Shown one piece after another: positions 8,492-16,312 of a stretch of 36,940 bases of DNA (the stretch's first letter is position 1; each line of letters starts with the position of its first letter). The notes beneath the pieces were generated by a model that searched no databases, was not told the DNA's origin, and was given only the letters and a program-made list of their open reading frames with translations. Made by a program: the position numbers and the translations under genes. Location of the stretch: positions 1-36,940 of the forward strand of contig CANDQP010000018.1 in assembly GCA_947388185.1 (NCBI GenBank). The letters are read 5' to 3'. Source of the stretch: an uncultured Dorea sp. (GTDB lineage Bacteria > Bacillota > Clostridia > Lachnospirales > Lachnospiraceae).

Positions 8492-9199
8492 TTAATCCAG
8501 CTTGATTCCTTTAAACAGGTCGCCCAGACTGGTTCCGATGCTCTCGGACTTAGGAATGTGTACCTTCTCAACCGGCTCTTCCTTCACTTCTTCCAGGGCT
8601 TTCATGCTGAGGCTGATCTTGCCGTCCTTAAGCCCGATGATCTTGACCTTGACCTCATCGCCCTCCTTCAGAACATCTTTGGGAGACTTCACACGTTTCT
8701 GACTGATCTGGGAAACATGGACCAGACCTGACAATCCGTCTTCTAAACGAACGAATGCGCCGTAGTTCTGGAGACTCTCAACGGTTCCGTTCACAACGCT
8801 TCCGATCTTAACATTGGCGATTCTTTCTTCCATCGCCTTCTTCTCCTGCTCCTTAAGGATCTCGCGGGCGGACAGGATCAGACGCTCATTGGCCTGATCT
8901 ACATCGATGACCTTCACTTCGATATCCTTGAGCAGATATGTCTCCAGATCTTCAATGTAAGACAGGGATAACCTTGATGCCGGGATGAAGCCGCGCAATC
9001 CCTCTACCATGGCGATTGCTCCTCCGTTGACGATCCCTTCGACCTTGACGGGAAGGACGGTACCCTTTTCCTTGTAGGAGGCTACAAGATTCCATGGATT
9101 GGCATCATCAAAATGTTCTTCCAGATCTGCCATGGTCTCCGTTGTGCCGCCTTCGGCAGCTTCATTTGCTGCTGTTCCTTGTAATAATTCTTCACTCAT
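8492..9199 (-). CDS. S1-domain RNA-binding protein with two S1 repeats
   Basis: A 235-residue protein with an acidic N-terminal tail (1-40), one S1 domain at about 42-112 (VEGIVNGGAIAMVEGLRGFIP) and a second, more typical one at about 130-200 (GTVESLQNYGAFVRL, then GLVHVSQIS). It ends in a charged tail. Short two-repeat S1 proteins like this resemble ribosomal protein S1-like or general stress S1 proteins of Firmicutes and are expected to bind RNA, perhaps on ribosomes; the specific role is not known. The start at 9199 is preferred over 9241 because AGGGAA lies 8 bases upstream and the first 14 residues of the longer frame look non-conserved. A TATAAT promoter lies upstream on the same strand. 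Confidence 0.85.
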   Translation of the reverse strand: MSEELLQGTAANEAAEGGTTETMADLEEHFDDANPWNLVASYKEKGTVLPVKVEGIVNGGAIAMVEGLRGFIPASRLSLSYIEDLETYLLKDIEVKVIDVDQANERLILSAREILKEQEKKAMEERIANVKIGSVVNGTVESLQNYGAFVRLEDGLSGLVHVSQISQKRVKSPKDVLKEGDEVKVKIIGLKDGKISLSMKALEEVKEEPVEKVHIPKSESIGTSLGDLFKGIKLD

Positions 9200-9250
9200 A
9201 GTATATTCCCTTTCGTTTTCGAGACTCGTACGCTTCCACATACTTTTTTA

Positions 9251-9280
9251 ATTATAACATAAAACAGGGGAAATGTTCAA
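9251..9280 (-). promoter_or_regulatory. sigma-A promoter of the S1-domain gene
   Basis: On the minus strand TTGAAC (9280-9275) and a perfect TATAAT (9256-9251) are separated by 18 bases. Transcription would start near 9244, about 45 bases before the chosen ATG. Confidence 0.55.
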
Positions 9281-9386
9281 TTTATAGTTGACGAAAGTCG
9301 AAAAAAATGGCACTCTTATTAGTAAAGTATTCCGGCAGGTATTTGAAATCAGTAATAACGGCCGGGAAATCTGGTTTGAGGATGTG

Positions 9387-11042
9387 ATGATAATGGGAAA
9401 GAAGACGGGGAAAGTGTATGTGGTGGGGCACAAGAATCCGGATACGGACTCGATCTGTTCCGCGATCGCATATGCGAATCTGAAGAAACAGCTGACCGGC
9501 AGCGAGTATGTTGCCAGGAGGGCGGGACAGATCAATGAGGAGACGCATTACGTGCTGAACAGGTTCAAGGTAGACCCGCCGGATCTGTTGTCCAATGTGA
9601 AGCTGCAGGTGAAGGATATTGATATACATAAGATAGAGGGCGTGGAGCCGAATGTCTCTATCAAGGATACCTGGGAGAAGATGAAGGAGCAGCATGTGAA
9701 GACGCTCCCGATCCTGAAGGATGAAGAACTGGTGGGGGTGATCTCCACGGGGGATATCGCGACTTCCTATATGGATGTCTATGACAACTGTATCCTCTCC
9801 ACTGCCAAGACGCAGTACCGGAACATTGCCAAGACCTTGGACGGAACGCTGATCTGCGGGAACGAGCATGGATATTTTACCAAGGGGAAGGTGACGATCG
9901 CTGCATCCAGCCCGGAGATGATGGAAGAATTCATTGAGAAGGATGATCTGGTGATCCTGGGGAACCGCTATGAATCTCAGGCGTGCGCGGTGGATATCGA
10001 CGCGGGCTGCCTGGTAGTGTGCCAGGGGGCAGAGGTGTCCAAAAGGCTGATCAAGAGGGCGGAGGAGCAGAGTATTGTGATCATCAGCACGCCTCATGAT
10101 ACCTATACGGTGGCGAGACTGATCAATCAGAGTATTCCGGTGAAGCATTTTATGACTCAGGCGCCGCTTACCGCGTTCCGCATGACGGATTATGTGGAGG
10201 ACATCAAGGAGGCTATGACGAAGAAGAAGTTCAGGGATTTCCCGATTCTTGACAGGCACGGGCGGTTCAAAGGATTTATCTCCAGAAGGCGTTTCCTGGA
10301 TGTCAGCAAGAAGAAGGTGATCCTGGTGGATCACAATGAGAAGTCACAGGCGGTGGATGGGATAGATGAGGCGGAGATTGTTGAAATCATCGACCATCAC
10401 AGGCTTGGCAATATCGAGACCATGGGACCGGTGTTCTTCCGCAATCAGCCGGTGGGCTGTACAGCGACGATCGTTTGCCAGATGTATGAGGAGTCAGGGG
10501 TGAAGATTACGTCCACGATCGCCGGGTTATTATGCTCCGCGATCATCTCCGATACGCTGTTGTTCCGTTCGCCTACGTGTACGGCGGTGGACGAGAAGAT
10601 CGCGAAGAAGCTGGCGAAGATTGCCGGGATCGACTTAGAGCAGATGGCGGGCGAGATGTTCAAAGCGGGAAGCAGCCTTGCGGGAAAGAGCGCGCAGGAG
10701 ATCTGCTTCCAGGATTTCAAGCAGTTCACGGTCAATGATATCGTCTTTGGCGTGGGGCAGATTAATTCCATGAACAAGGAAGAGCTGAAGGAGATCAAGG
10801 AAGTGCTGCGCCCGCATCTTTCAGAGGTGCTTAAGGAGAACAGCCTCCAGATGATCTATTTCATGCTGACGGATATCCTGGATGAGTCCACGGAGCTTCT
10901 GTGCGTGGGGAACAACGCGAAGGAATATATCGTAGATGCGTTTGACCTGAATGAGGATACCGATAAGATCGTGCTCAAGGGCGTAGTATCCAGGAAGAAG
11001 CAGTTGATTCCGACACTGGTGGGAGTGCTGCAGCAGGAGTAG
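9387..11042 (+). CDS. ppaC: manganese-dependent inorganic pyrophosphatase with CBS and DRTGG regulatory domains
   Basis: Hydrolyses pyrophosphate to phosphate in the cytoplasm, pulling biosynthetic reactions forward. It is a DHH-family (family II) enzyme of about 551 residues. The metal-binding motif GHKNPDTDS is at 14-22, then an inserted regulatory block (CBS at about 72-130, DRTGG-like at about 130-250, second CBS at about 250-310), then VDHNE and the DHH motif EIIDHH, and a C-terminal DHHA2 domain containing SRKKQ. In characterised relatives (for example Clostridium perfringens CBS-PPase) the CBS pair binds adenine nucleotides that adjust activity. The start could be 9387 (GAGG 5 bases upstream) or the ATG at 9393. 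The TTG at 9288 would add 33 unlikely residues. Confidence 0.92.
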   Translation: MIMGKKTGKVYVVGHKNPDTDSICSAIAYANLKKQLTGSEYVARRAGQINEETHYVLNRFKVDPPDLLSNVKLQVKDIDIHKIEGVEPNVSIKDTWEKMKEQHVKTLPILKDEELVGVISTGDIATSYMDVYDNCILSTAKTQYRNIAKTLDGTLICGNEHGYFTKGKVTIAASSPEMMEEFIEKDDLVILGNRYESQACAVDIDAGCLVVCQGAEVSKRLIKRAEEQSIVIISTPHDTYTVARLINQSIPVKHFMTQAPLTAFRMTDYVEDIKEAMTKKKFRDFPILDRHGRFKGFISRRRFLDVSKKKVILVDHNEKSQAVDGIDEAEIVEIIDHHRLGNIETMGPVFFRNQPVGCTATIVCQMYEESGVKITSTIAGLLCSAIISDTLLFRSPTCTAVDEKIAKKLAKIAGIDLEQMAGEMFKAGSSLAGKSAQEICFQDFKQFTVNDIVFGVGQINSMNKEELKEIKEVLRPHLSEVLKENSLQMIYFMLTDILDESTELLCVGNNAKEYIVDAFDLNEDTDKIVLKGVVSRKKQLIPTLVGVLQQE

Positions 11043-11046
11043 GAAG

Positions 11047-11064
11047 CCGGCTGTGATCAGCCGG
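11047..11064 (+). other. short hairpin between the pyrophosphatase and flavin reductase genes
   Basis: CCGGCTG and CAGCCGG form a 7-bp stem with a four-base loop, beginning four bases after the pyrophosphatase stop. There is no U-run, so it is more likely an mRNA-stabilising or processing hairpin than a terminator. Confidence 0.45.
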
Positions 11065-11077
11065 AATGGGAGGAGTT

Positions 11078-11686
11078 ATGGAGAAGAGAAAAGAGAAAAG
11101 GGAAGCGGGTATCGCGGCGGGAAGGCAGGTATGGCGGCCGGGAAATATGCTCTATCCGCTTCCGGCAGTGATGGTGAGTGCCGCGGATAAGGCGGGGAAT
11201 GCGAATATCCTGACGGTGGCATGGACGGGAACGGTCTGTTCGGACCCGGCGATGCTCTATATCTCTGTGAGGCCGGAGCGTTATTCTTATCATATGATCA
11301 GGGAAACCGGAGAATTCGTGGTCAATCTCACGACGGAGAAGCTCTCGTATGCCACGGACTGGTGCGGGGTGAGATCCGGCAGGGACGTGGATAAGTGGAA
11401 GGAGATGGCGCTTACGAAGGGGGCGGCAGATAAGCTTGTCTATGCGCCTGTGATTCTGGAGAGTCCGGTCAATATCGAGTGCAGGGTGACGGAGGTTAAG
11501 GAGCTTGGCTCTCACCATATGTTCCTTGCCGAAGTGGCGGCGGTCCAGGTGGATGAGAGGTATATGAAGAAGGACGGGAAGTTCGAATTGAATTCCACCG
11601 GACTTCTGGCGTATTCCCATGGAGAATATCTGGGACTTGGGAAAGAGCTTGGGAAGTTCGGATGGAGTGTGAAGAAGAGAAGATAG
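11078..11686 (+). CDS. flavin reductase-like FMN-binding split-barrel protein
   Basis: A 202-residue member of the flavin reductase-like domain family, which binds FMN and usually catalyses NAD(P)H-dependent flavin or small-molecule reduction. Family marks are the N-terminal PLPAVMVSAAD strand, the NILTVAWTGTVCSDPAML stretch that contacts flavin, ISVRPERYSYHMI, and EFVVNLTTEKL. It is probably co-transcribed with the pyrophosphatase, 35 bases apart. The start at 11078 follows GGGAGGAG closely; an ATG 12 bases earlier lacks a ribosome site. The natural substrate cannot be deduced. Confidence 0.8.
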   Translation: MEKRKEKREAGIAAGRQVWRPGNMLYPLPAVMVSAADKAGNANILTVAWTGTVCSDPAMLYISVRPERYSYHMIRETGEFVVNLTTEKLSYATDWCGVRSGRDVDKWKEMALTKGAADKLVYAPVILESPVNIECRVTEVKELGSHHMFLAEVAAVQVDERYMKKDGKFELNSTGLLAYSHGEYLGLGKELGKFGWSVKKRR

Positions 11687-11730
11687 ATAGAGAAAAAAGG
11701 TGCGGTTGGGTACACCACATTTTGCAGATG

Positions 11731-11763
11731 GGGACGCAGTAAAATACAATTTTACTGCGTCCC
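11731..11763. repeat. strong palindromic hairpin overlapping the MATE gene stop (REP-like or terminator)
   Basis: A perfect 15-bp inverted repeat (GGGACGCAGTAAAAT / ATTTTACTGCGTCCC) with a three-base loop covers the last codons and stop of the minus-strand MATE gene. The U-rich part lies inside the stem rather than after it, so it is not a textbook terminator. The GGGACG ends resemble those of the hairpin at 29209-29236, suggesting either a dispersed REP-like element or convergent terminators of similar design. Confidence 0.6.
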
Positions 11764-13137
11764 TAATTGTTTGATCTTATTCTGATAGATACGCCGAAGC
11801 AGTACGGTCGACATCACGACCGACGCGATCTCCGCGATCGGTATAGACCACCACACCATGGATAAACCGAATATCCTGGCGAACACATAGGCCACCGGAA
11901 GGATGACGAAGAGCTGTCTTGCCGCAGATACGATCAGGCTGTAGACGGCGTTCCCAAGGGCTTGGAATACGGAGCCGACGATAATACAGTAGCCGGCGAA
12001 CAGGAAGCTTAAGCTGATGATCCGAAGCGCCGGGACTCCGATCTTAAGCATATTCTCCGAGGCGTCGAACAGGTTCCTGAGAAGGAAGCCCGGAAGCGTC
12101 TGGAAGATGGCAAGTCCGAACAGCATGATGGATACGGCAATCGCGACGCTCAGCTTGATAGTCTGAATGATACGGTCTTTGTTTCTGGCGCCGTAGTTAA
12201 ATGCGATGATCGGGATCATCCCGTTATTCAGCCCGAAGACCGGCATGAAGATGAAGCTCTGGAGCTTGAAGTATACGCCGAATACGGCGGCTGCGGTGGA
12301 AGAGAAGATCAGAAGGATCTTGTTCATTCCGAAGGTCATGACCGAGCCGATGGCCTGCATGATAATGGACGGGATTCCGACTTCGTAGATGACGGCGATC
12401 GTCCGCATGTGCGGACGGAAACCCCTGAGGCTGATATTGATCTCCTTGTTTCTGGTAAGATTAAAGTAGAATGACATCAATACTGCGATCACCTGACCGA
12501 TGATGGTGGCTAAGGCAGCCCCCGCAACCTCCAGCCTTGGAAGGCCGAACAGCCCGAAGATCAGGATCGGGTCCAGTATGATGTTGATGATCGCGCCGGT
12601 TCCCTGGGTGATCATGTTATAGATCGTCTTGCCTGTGGACTGCATCAATCGTTCTAATGTGATCTGCAGGAAGATACCGGCAGAGCACACGGTGATGATG
12701 GTCAGGTATTGTGTGCCGTATGTGACGATGGTCTGGTTGTCTGTCTGCGCCGCGAAGAAGAAATGCGATCCCAGTCCGCCGATCACGGCAAAGATGATAC
12801 AGCTTGCGATCCCAAGGAACAGGCCGTTCTTGGCGGCCGAATCGGCTGCTTCATAATTCTTCTCTCCTAAGTTCCTTGAGAGCAGGGCGTTGATGCCGAC
12901 TCCGGTACCGGAAGCGATCGCGATCATAAGTGTCTGGATAGGAAATGCAAGCGATACGGCTGTCAGCGCGTCTTCGTTCAACTGTGCGACGAACATGCTG
13001 TCTACGATATTGTAGAGAGCCTGTACCAGCATGGAGATCATCATAGGCAGGGACATGCTGATCAGAAGCTTTGGGATCGGCATGGTTCCCATCTTGTTAC
13101 CGCCTGCGGCGGTTTCTTTTGTATGTGGTTCTGACAT
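11752..13137 (-). CDS. MATE-family multidrug/metabolite efflux transporter
   Basis: A 461-residue membrane protein with about twelve hydrophobic segments, of the MATE (NorM/MepA/DinF-like) family, which exports drugs or metabolites in exchange for Na+ or H+. Recognisable family segments are PMMISMLVQALYNIVDSMFV in the first helix, ALTAVSLAFPIQTLM, and FGLNNGMIPIIAFNYGA in the second half. The ATG at 13137 is well supported by GGAGG 7 bases upstream. A minus-strand promoter lies just beyond. The substrate is unknown. It is unrelated in direction and content to its neighbours. Confidence 0.9.
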   Translation of the reverse strand: MSEPHTKETAAGGNKMGTMPIPKLLISMSLPMMISMLVQALYNIVDSMFVAQLNEDALTAVSLAFPIQTLMIAIASGTGVGINALLSRNLGEKNYEAADSAAKNGLFLGIASCIIFAVIGGLGSHFFFAAQTDNQTIVTYGTQYLTIITVCSAGIFLQITLERLMQSTGKTIYNMITQGTGAIINIILDPILIFGLFGLPRLEVAGAALATIIGQVIAVLMSFYFNLTRNKEINISLRGFRPHMRTIAVIYEVGIPSIIMQAIGSVMTFGMNKILLIFSSTAAAVFGVYFKLQSFIFMPVFGLNNGMIPIIAFNYGARNKDRIIQTIKLSVAIAVSIMLFGLAIFQTLPGFLLRNLFDASENMLKIGVPALRIISLSFLFAGYCIIVGSVFQALGNAVYSLIVSAARQLFVILPVAYVFARIFGLSMVWWSIPIAEIASVVMSTVLLRRIYQNKIKQLGTQ

Positions 13138-13185
13138 AAGTATACCTCCGTTTTATAATGATTCTGCTAAAAAGCAGCAAGAGTT

Positions 13186-13214
13186 ATTATAGCATTATAA
13201 TATTTTTATTGCAA
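13186..13214 (-). promoter_or_regulatory. sigma-A promoter of the MATE gene
   Basis: On the minus strand TTGCAA (13214-13209) and a perfect TATAAT (13191-13186) are spaced by 17 bases, about 50 bases upstream of the ATG. A small hairpin (CTGCT-AAAA-AGCAG) lies between promoter and ribosome site. Confidence 0.55.
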
Positions 13215-13322
13215 TGGATTGACTTCAGATCTGCATATTTATGGTGTAAGGAACTGTAAATAAATTCATAGTTTCTTACATATAAATGAAGGAGGAATAT
13301 GTGAAAGTGAGGTAACATCGGT

Positions 13323-14075
13323 ATGGAGAAAAGAGAATTTCGCAGAGTCAAAGTCCTGTGCGGACTATTCTATATGTTTTGTCTGTTTAATTTCCTGGGG
13401 ATTTCGCTGAATCTGGCAGACGGACGAACCCAGGATGAGAAGGTTCAAAGGGAACAGTCCGTAAGAGCGCAGGAGATAAAAGAGACCGTGGACGAGAACG
13501 TTTCCTCCGTGACAGGAGAAGCGCCGAAGATCGCCATCACTTTCGACGACGGGCCAAGCAGCCATTGCACCGGACGGCTTCTGGACGGCTTGAAGGAGAG
13601 AGGGGTGCGGGCGACATTCTTCCTGATCGGCAAGAATGTGAAGGAAAATCCTGACTTGGTCAGACGGTTGGATGAGGAAGGGCATCTGATCGGCAACCAC
13701 ACGTACAATCATGTAGAGATCACCCGAGTATCGGATGAAGAGGCGAAAAAAGAGATCATGGACACAGATGAAGCCATCTGTGCGATCACCGGGAAGCATG
13801 TGGAATATATGCGCCCGCCCTTTGGTCTGTGGCAGGAGAAGCTTGAGCAGGAACTGAACGTAATGCCGGTCATGTGGAGTATCGACCCTCTGGACTGGAC
13901 GACGAAGAATGTGGATGAAATTGTAAATAAGGTAGTGACGGAAGCCGGGGAAAATGATATTATCTTATTACATGATTGCTATGATTCCAGTGTGGACGCT
14001 GCCTTGAGGATCATTGACATCTTGAAGAAGAAGGGATTTGAGTTCGTGACGGCGGACGAACTGCTCATGGATTAA
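13323..14075 (+). CDS. membrane-anchored polysaccharide deacetylase (NodB/CE4 family)
   Basis: A 250-residue CE4 deacetylase that probably removes N-acetyl groups from peptidoglycan or another wall glycan outside the cell. Residues about 11-31 form an uncleaved signal anchor (VLCGLFYMFCLFNFLGISL), followed by a charged linker and the NodB domain from about 68. Catalytic motifs are present: TFDDG with Asp75/Asp76, the metal-binding pair His126 and His130 in HTYNH, RPPFG, DPLDW, and LLHD near the end. The ATG at 13323 has only GTGAGG as a ribosome site. A much better AAGGAGG lies further upstream in front of a four-codon reading frame. The family is certain; the exact glycan is not. Confidence 0.88.
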   Translation: MEKREFRRVKVLCGLFYMFCLFNFLGISLNLADGRTQDEKVQREQSVRAQEIKETVDENVSSVTGEAPKIAITFDDGPSSHCTGRLLDGLKERGVRATFFLIGKNVKENPDLVRRLDEEGHLIGNHTYNHVEITRVSDEEAKKEIMDTDEAICAITGKHVEYMRPPFGLWQEKLEQELNVMPVMWSIDPLDWTTKNVDEIVNKVVTEAGENDIILLHDCYDSSVDAALRIIDILKKKGFEFVTADELLMD

Positions 14076-14153
14076 GGAGAGCAGGCTCTTGGGAACCCCG
14101 GGTCTGCCGATTAAAACAGAAGCCAGAAGACCGCCGTAAGATTGGAGAAAAAG

Positions 14154-14948
14154 TTGGAAGACAGAGAGAAATTTATAGAAAAATCTAGGGAAAGCGAATT
14201 TGACAGGACAGAGCTGCTGGTAGGAGAGGCCGGACTTCGAAGACTCAGGCAGTCGACCGTCATGGTGCTTGGTGTGGGCGGAGTAGGTTCGCACTGTATC
14301 GAAGCCCTGGCAAGGAGCGGGGTGGGACGGCTGATCCTGGTGGATAATGACCGGGTATCCATATCGAATATCAACCGGCAGTCGATCGCGCTGCACAGTA
14401 CGGTCGGCCGGTATAAGACGGAGGTCATGAAGGAGAAGATCGCGGATATCTGTCCGCAGACAGAGGTGATCACTTATGAATGTTTCATACTGCCTGAGAA
14501 TATAGAGAGTATATTTGATCCGATGCCGGATTACATCATTGATGCTGTCGATACAGTGACGGCGAAGCTTGCCGCGATCGAGAAGTCAATGGAATACGGA
14601 ATCCCGATCATCAGCAGCATGGGGACAGGCAATAAGCTTCACGCCGAACTGTTCGAGATCACAGACATCAGCAAGACAAGCGTCTGCCCCTTAAGCAGAG
14701 TCATGCGAAGAGAACTCAGAAGCCGCGGGATCGAACACCTGAAAGTCCTGTATTCTGCAGAAAAGCCCATCGTGGTATCTAAGGATACCACTCCCAATCC
14801 CCCCAATGATGAACCGCAGCACAGACAGCCAGAAGAAAGCAGAATACGCGCAGTTCCCGGCAGCATCGCCTTCGTCCCTCCCGCAGCCGGACTCCTCATA
14901 GCCGGAGAAGTAATAAGAGACCTGCTGTACAGCGAACAGAAGATTTAA
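14154..14948 (+). CDS. tcdA: tRNA threonylcarbamoyladenosine dehydratase (TcdA, ThiF/MoeB family)
   Basis: Cyclises the t6A base at position 37 of ANN-decoding tRNAs to ct6A, using ATP; an E1-like enzyme of about 264 residues. The nucleotide-binding glycine loop GVGGVGS is followed by the conserved Asp/Asn/Arg set in VDNDRVSISNINRQ, and the C-terminal region ends with AFVPPAAGLLIAGEVIRDL, typical of TcdA. There is no ATG near the N-terminus. The TTG at 14154 is preferred because GGAG lies 6 bases upstream; another TTG at 14142 has no ribosome site. A Pro/Gln/Glu-rich insertion of about 25 residues (near residue 210) separates SAEKPIVVS from RAVPGSIAF and looks longer than usual. Confidence 0.87.
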   Translation: MEDREKFIEKSRESEFDRTELLVGEAGLRRLRQSTVMVLGVGGVGSHCIEALARSGVGRLILVDNDRVSISNINRQSIALHSTVGRYKTEVMKEKIADICPQTEVITYECFILPENIESIFDPMPDYIIDAVDTVTAKLAAIEKSMEYGIPIISSMGTGNKLHAELFEITDISKTSVCPLSRVMRRELRSRGIEHLKVLYSAEKPIVVSKDTTPNPPNDEPQHRQPEESRIRAVPGSIAFVPPAAGLLIAGEVIRDLLYSEQKI

Positions 14949-14969
14949 TAAAAGGAGGCAATTCCCCAT

Positions 14970-16310
14970 ATGAACCTATTTGAATATGCACGTGAAAAGA
15001 ACATGGACAAGGAAGCACCCTTAGCTTCAAGACTCCGCCCCGCTACCCTGGACGAGGTGGTAGGCCAGCAGCACATCATCGGCAAGGACAAGCTTCTATA
15101 CCGCGCCATCAAGGCGGACAAGCTTGGTTCGATCATATTCTACGGGCCGCCGGGAACGGGGAAGACGACGCTTGCCAAGGTGATCGCCAATACAACCAGC
15201 GCAGAATTCACGCAGATCAATGCTACGGTGGCGGGGAAGAAGGATATGGAGGCGGTGGTACAGCAGGCGAAGGAGACGCTTGGCATGTATCAGAAGAAGA
15301 CGATCCTGTTCGTGGATGAGATCCACCGATTCAACAAGGGGCAGCAGGATTATCTTCTGCCCTTCGTAGAAGACGGTACGGTCACCCTGATCGGAGCGAC
15401 GACGGAGAACCCGTATTTTGAAGTGAACGGCGCGCTGATCTCCAGATCCAGTATTTTCGAGCTGCAGCCGCTTCACAAGGAGGATATCAAGACCTTGCTC
15501 AGGCGCGCGGTCTATGATACTGAGAAGGGGATGGGAAGCTATCAGGCGGTCATTGACGAGGAAGCGCTGGAGTTCTTAGCAGACATCTCGGGCGGAGATG
15601 CAAGGAATGCGCTGAATGCGGTGGAGCTTGGGATCCTGACCACGGAGCGGAGCGCGGACGGACAGATCCATATCACTCTCGATGTGGCGTCCGAGTGTAT
15701 CCAGAAGAGGGTTGTGCGCTATGACAAGACGGGAGATAACCATTATGATACCATCTCCGCATTTATCAAGAGCATGCGCGGGTCGGATGCGGACGCCGCA
15801 GTCTTCTATCTTGCGAAGATGCTGTATGCGGGCGAGGATATCAAGTTTATCGCGCGGCGGATCATGATCTGTGCGGCAGAGGATGTAGGCAACGCGGACC
15901 CGATGGCGCTTACCGTGGCGGTATCGGCGGCCCAGGCCGCAGAACGGATCGGGATGCCGGAGGCGCAGATCATCTTATCGCAGGCAGTGCTCTATGTGGC
16001 GACTGCGCCCAAGAGCAATTCGGCGTGCAATGCCATTTTTAACGCTATGGAGTATGTGAAGAAGTATAAGACGACGGTTCCGGTTCATCTTCAGGATGCC
16101 CATTATAAGGGCGCGCAGAAGCTTGGACACGGAATCGGGTACAAATATGCCCATGATTATCCGAACCACTATGTGAAGCAGCAATATCTGCCGGAAGAGA
16201 TCAGAGACGCCAGGTTCTATGAGCCGGGAGATAACGGGCATGAGAGGAAGATCCGGGAGTGGATGGAGTATATCCGCAAGGGTCTGCCGGACGAAAGAAA
16301 GAAGGAATAG
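14970..16310 (+). CDS. rarA: replication-associated recombination protein RarA/MgsA (AAA+ ATPase)
   Basis: An AAA+ ATPase related to clamp-loader subunits that acts at stalled replication forks. It is 446 residues, the usual length. It opens with [19 protein letters not shown], the family signature, then Walker [10 protein letters not shown] at 59-67 and Walker [15 protein letters not shown] near 113-126. The sensor segment [12 protein letters not shown] follows, with arginine-finger residues in SRSSIFEL. The C-terminal MgsA domain contains [17 protein letters not shown]. The ATG is preceded by AGGAGG. It follows tcdA by 21 bases and is followed by the PucR-type gene after only 2 bases. Confidence 0.95.
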   Translation: MNLFEYAREKNMDKEAPLASRLRPATLDEVVGQQHIIGKDKLLYRAIKADKLGSIIFYGPPGTGKTTLAKVIANTTSAEFTQINATVAGKKDMEAVVQQAKETLGMYQKKTILFVDEIHRFNKGQQDYLLPFVEDGTVTLIGATTENPYFEVNGALISRSSIFELQPLHKEDIKTLLRRAVYDTEKGMGSYQAVIDEEALEFLADISGGDARNALNAVELGILTTERSADGQIHITLDVASECIQKRVVRYDKTGDNHYDTISAFIKSMRGSDADAAVFYLAKMLYAGEDIKFIARRIMICAAEDVGNADPMALTVAVSAAQAAERIGMPEAQIILSQAVLYVATAPKSNSACNAIFNAMEYVKKYKTTVPVHLQDAHYKGAQKLGHGIGYKYAHDYPNHYVKQQYLPEEIRDARFYEPGDNGHERKIREWMEYIRKGLPDERKKE

Positions 16311-16312
16311 AT

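Noticed and set aside
9282-10334. 350-residue open frame antisense to the pyrophosphatase
   Set aside because: Shadow of the pyrophosphatase frame with biased composition and no recognisable domain.
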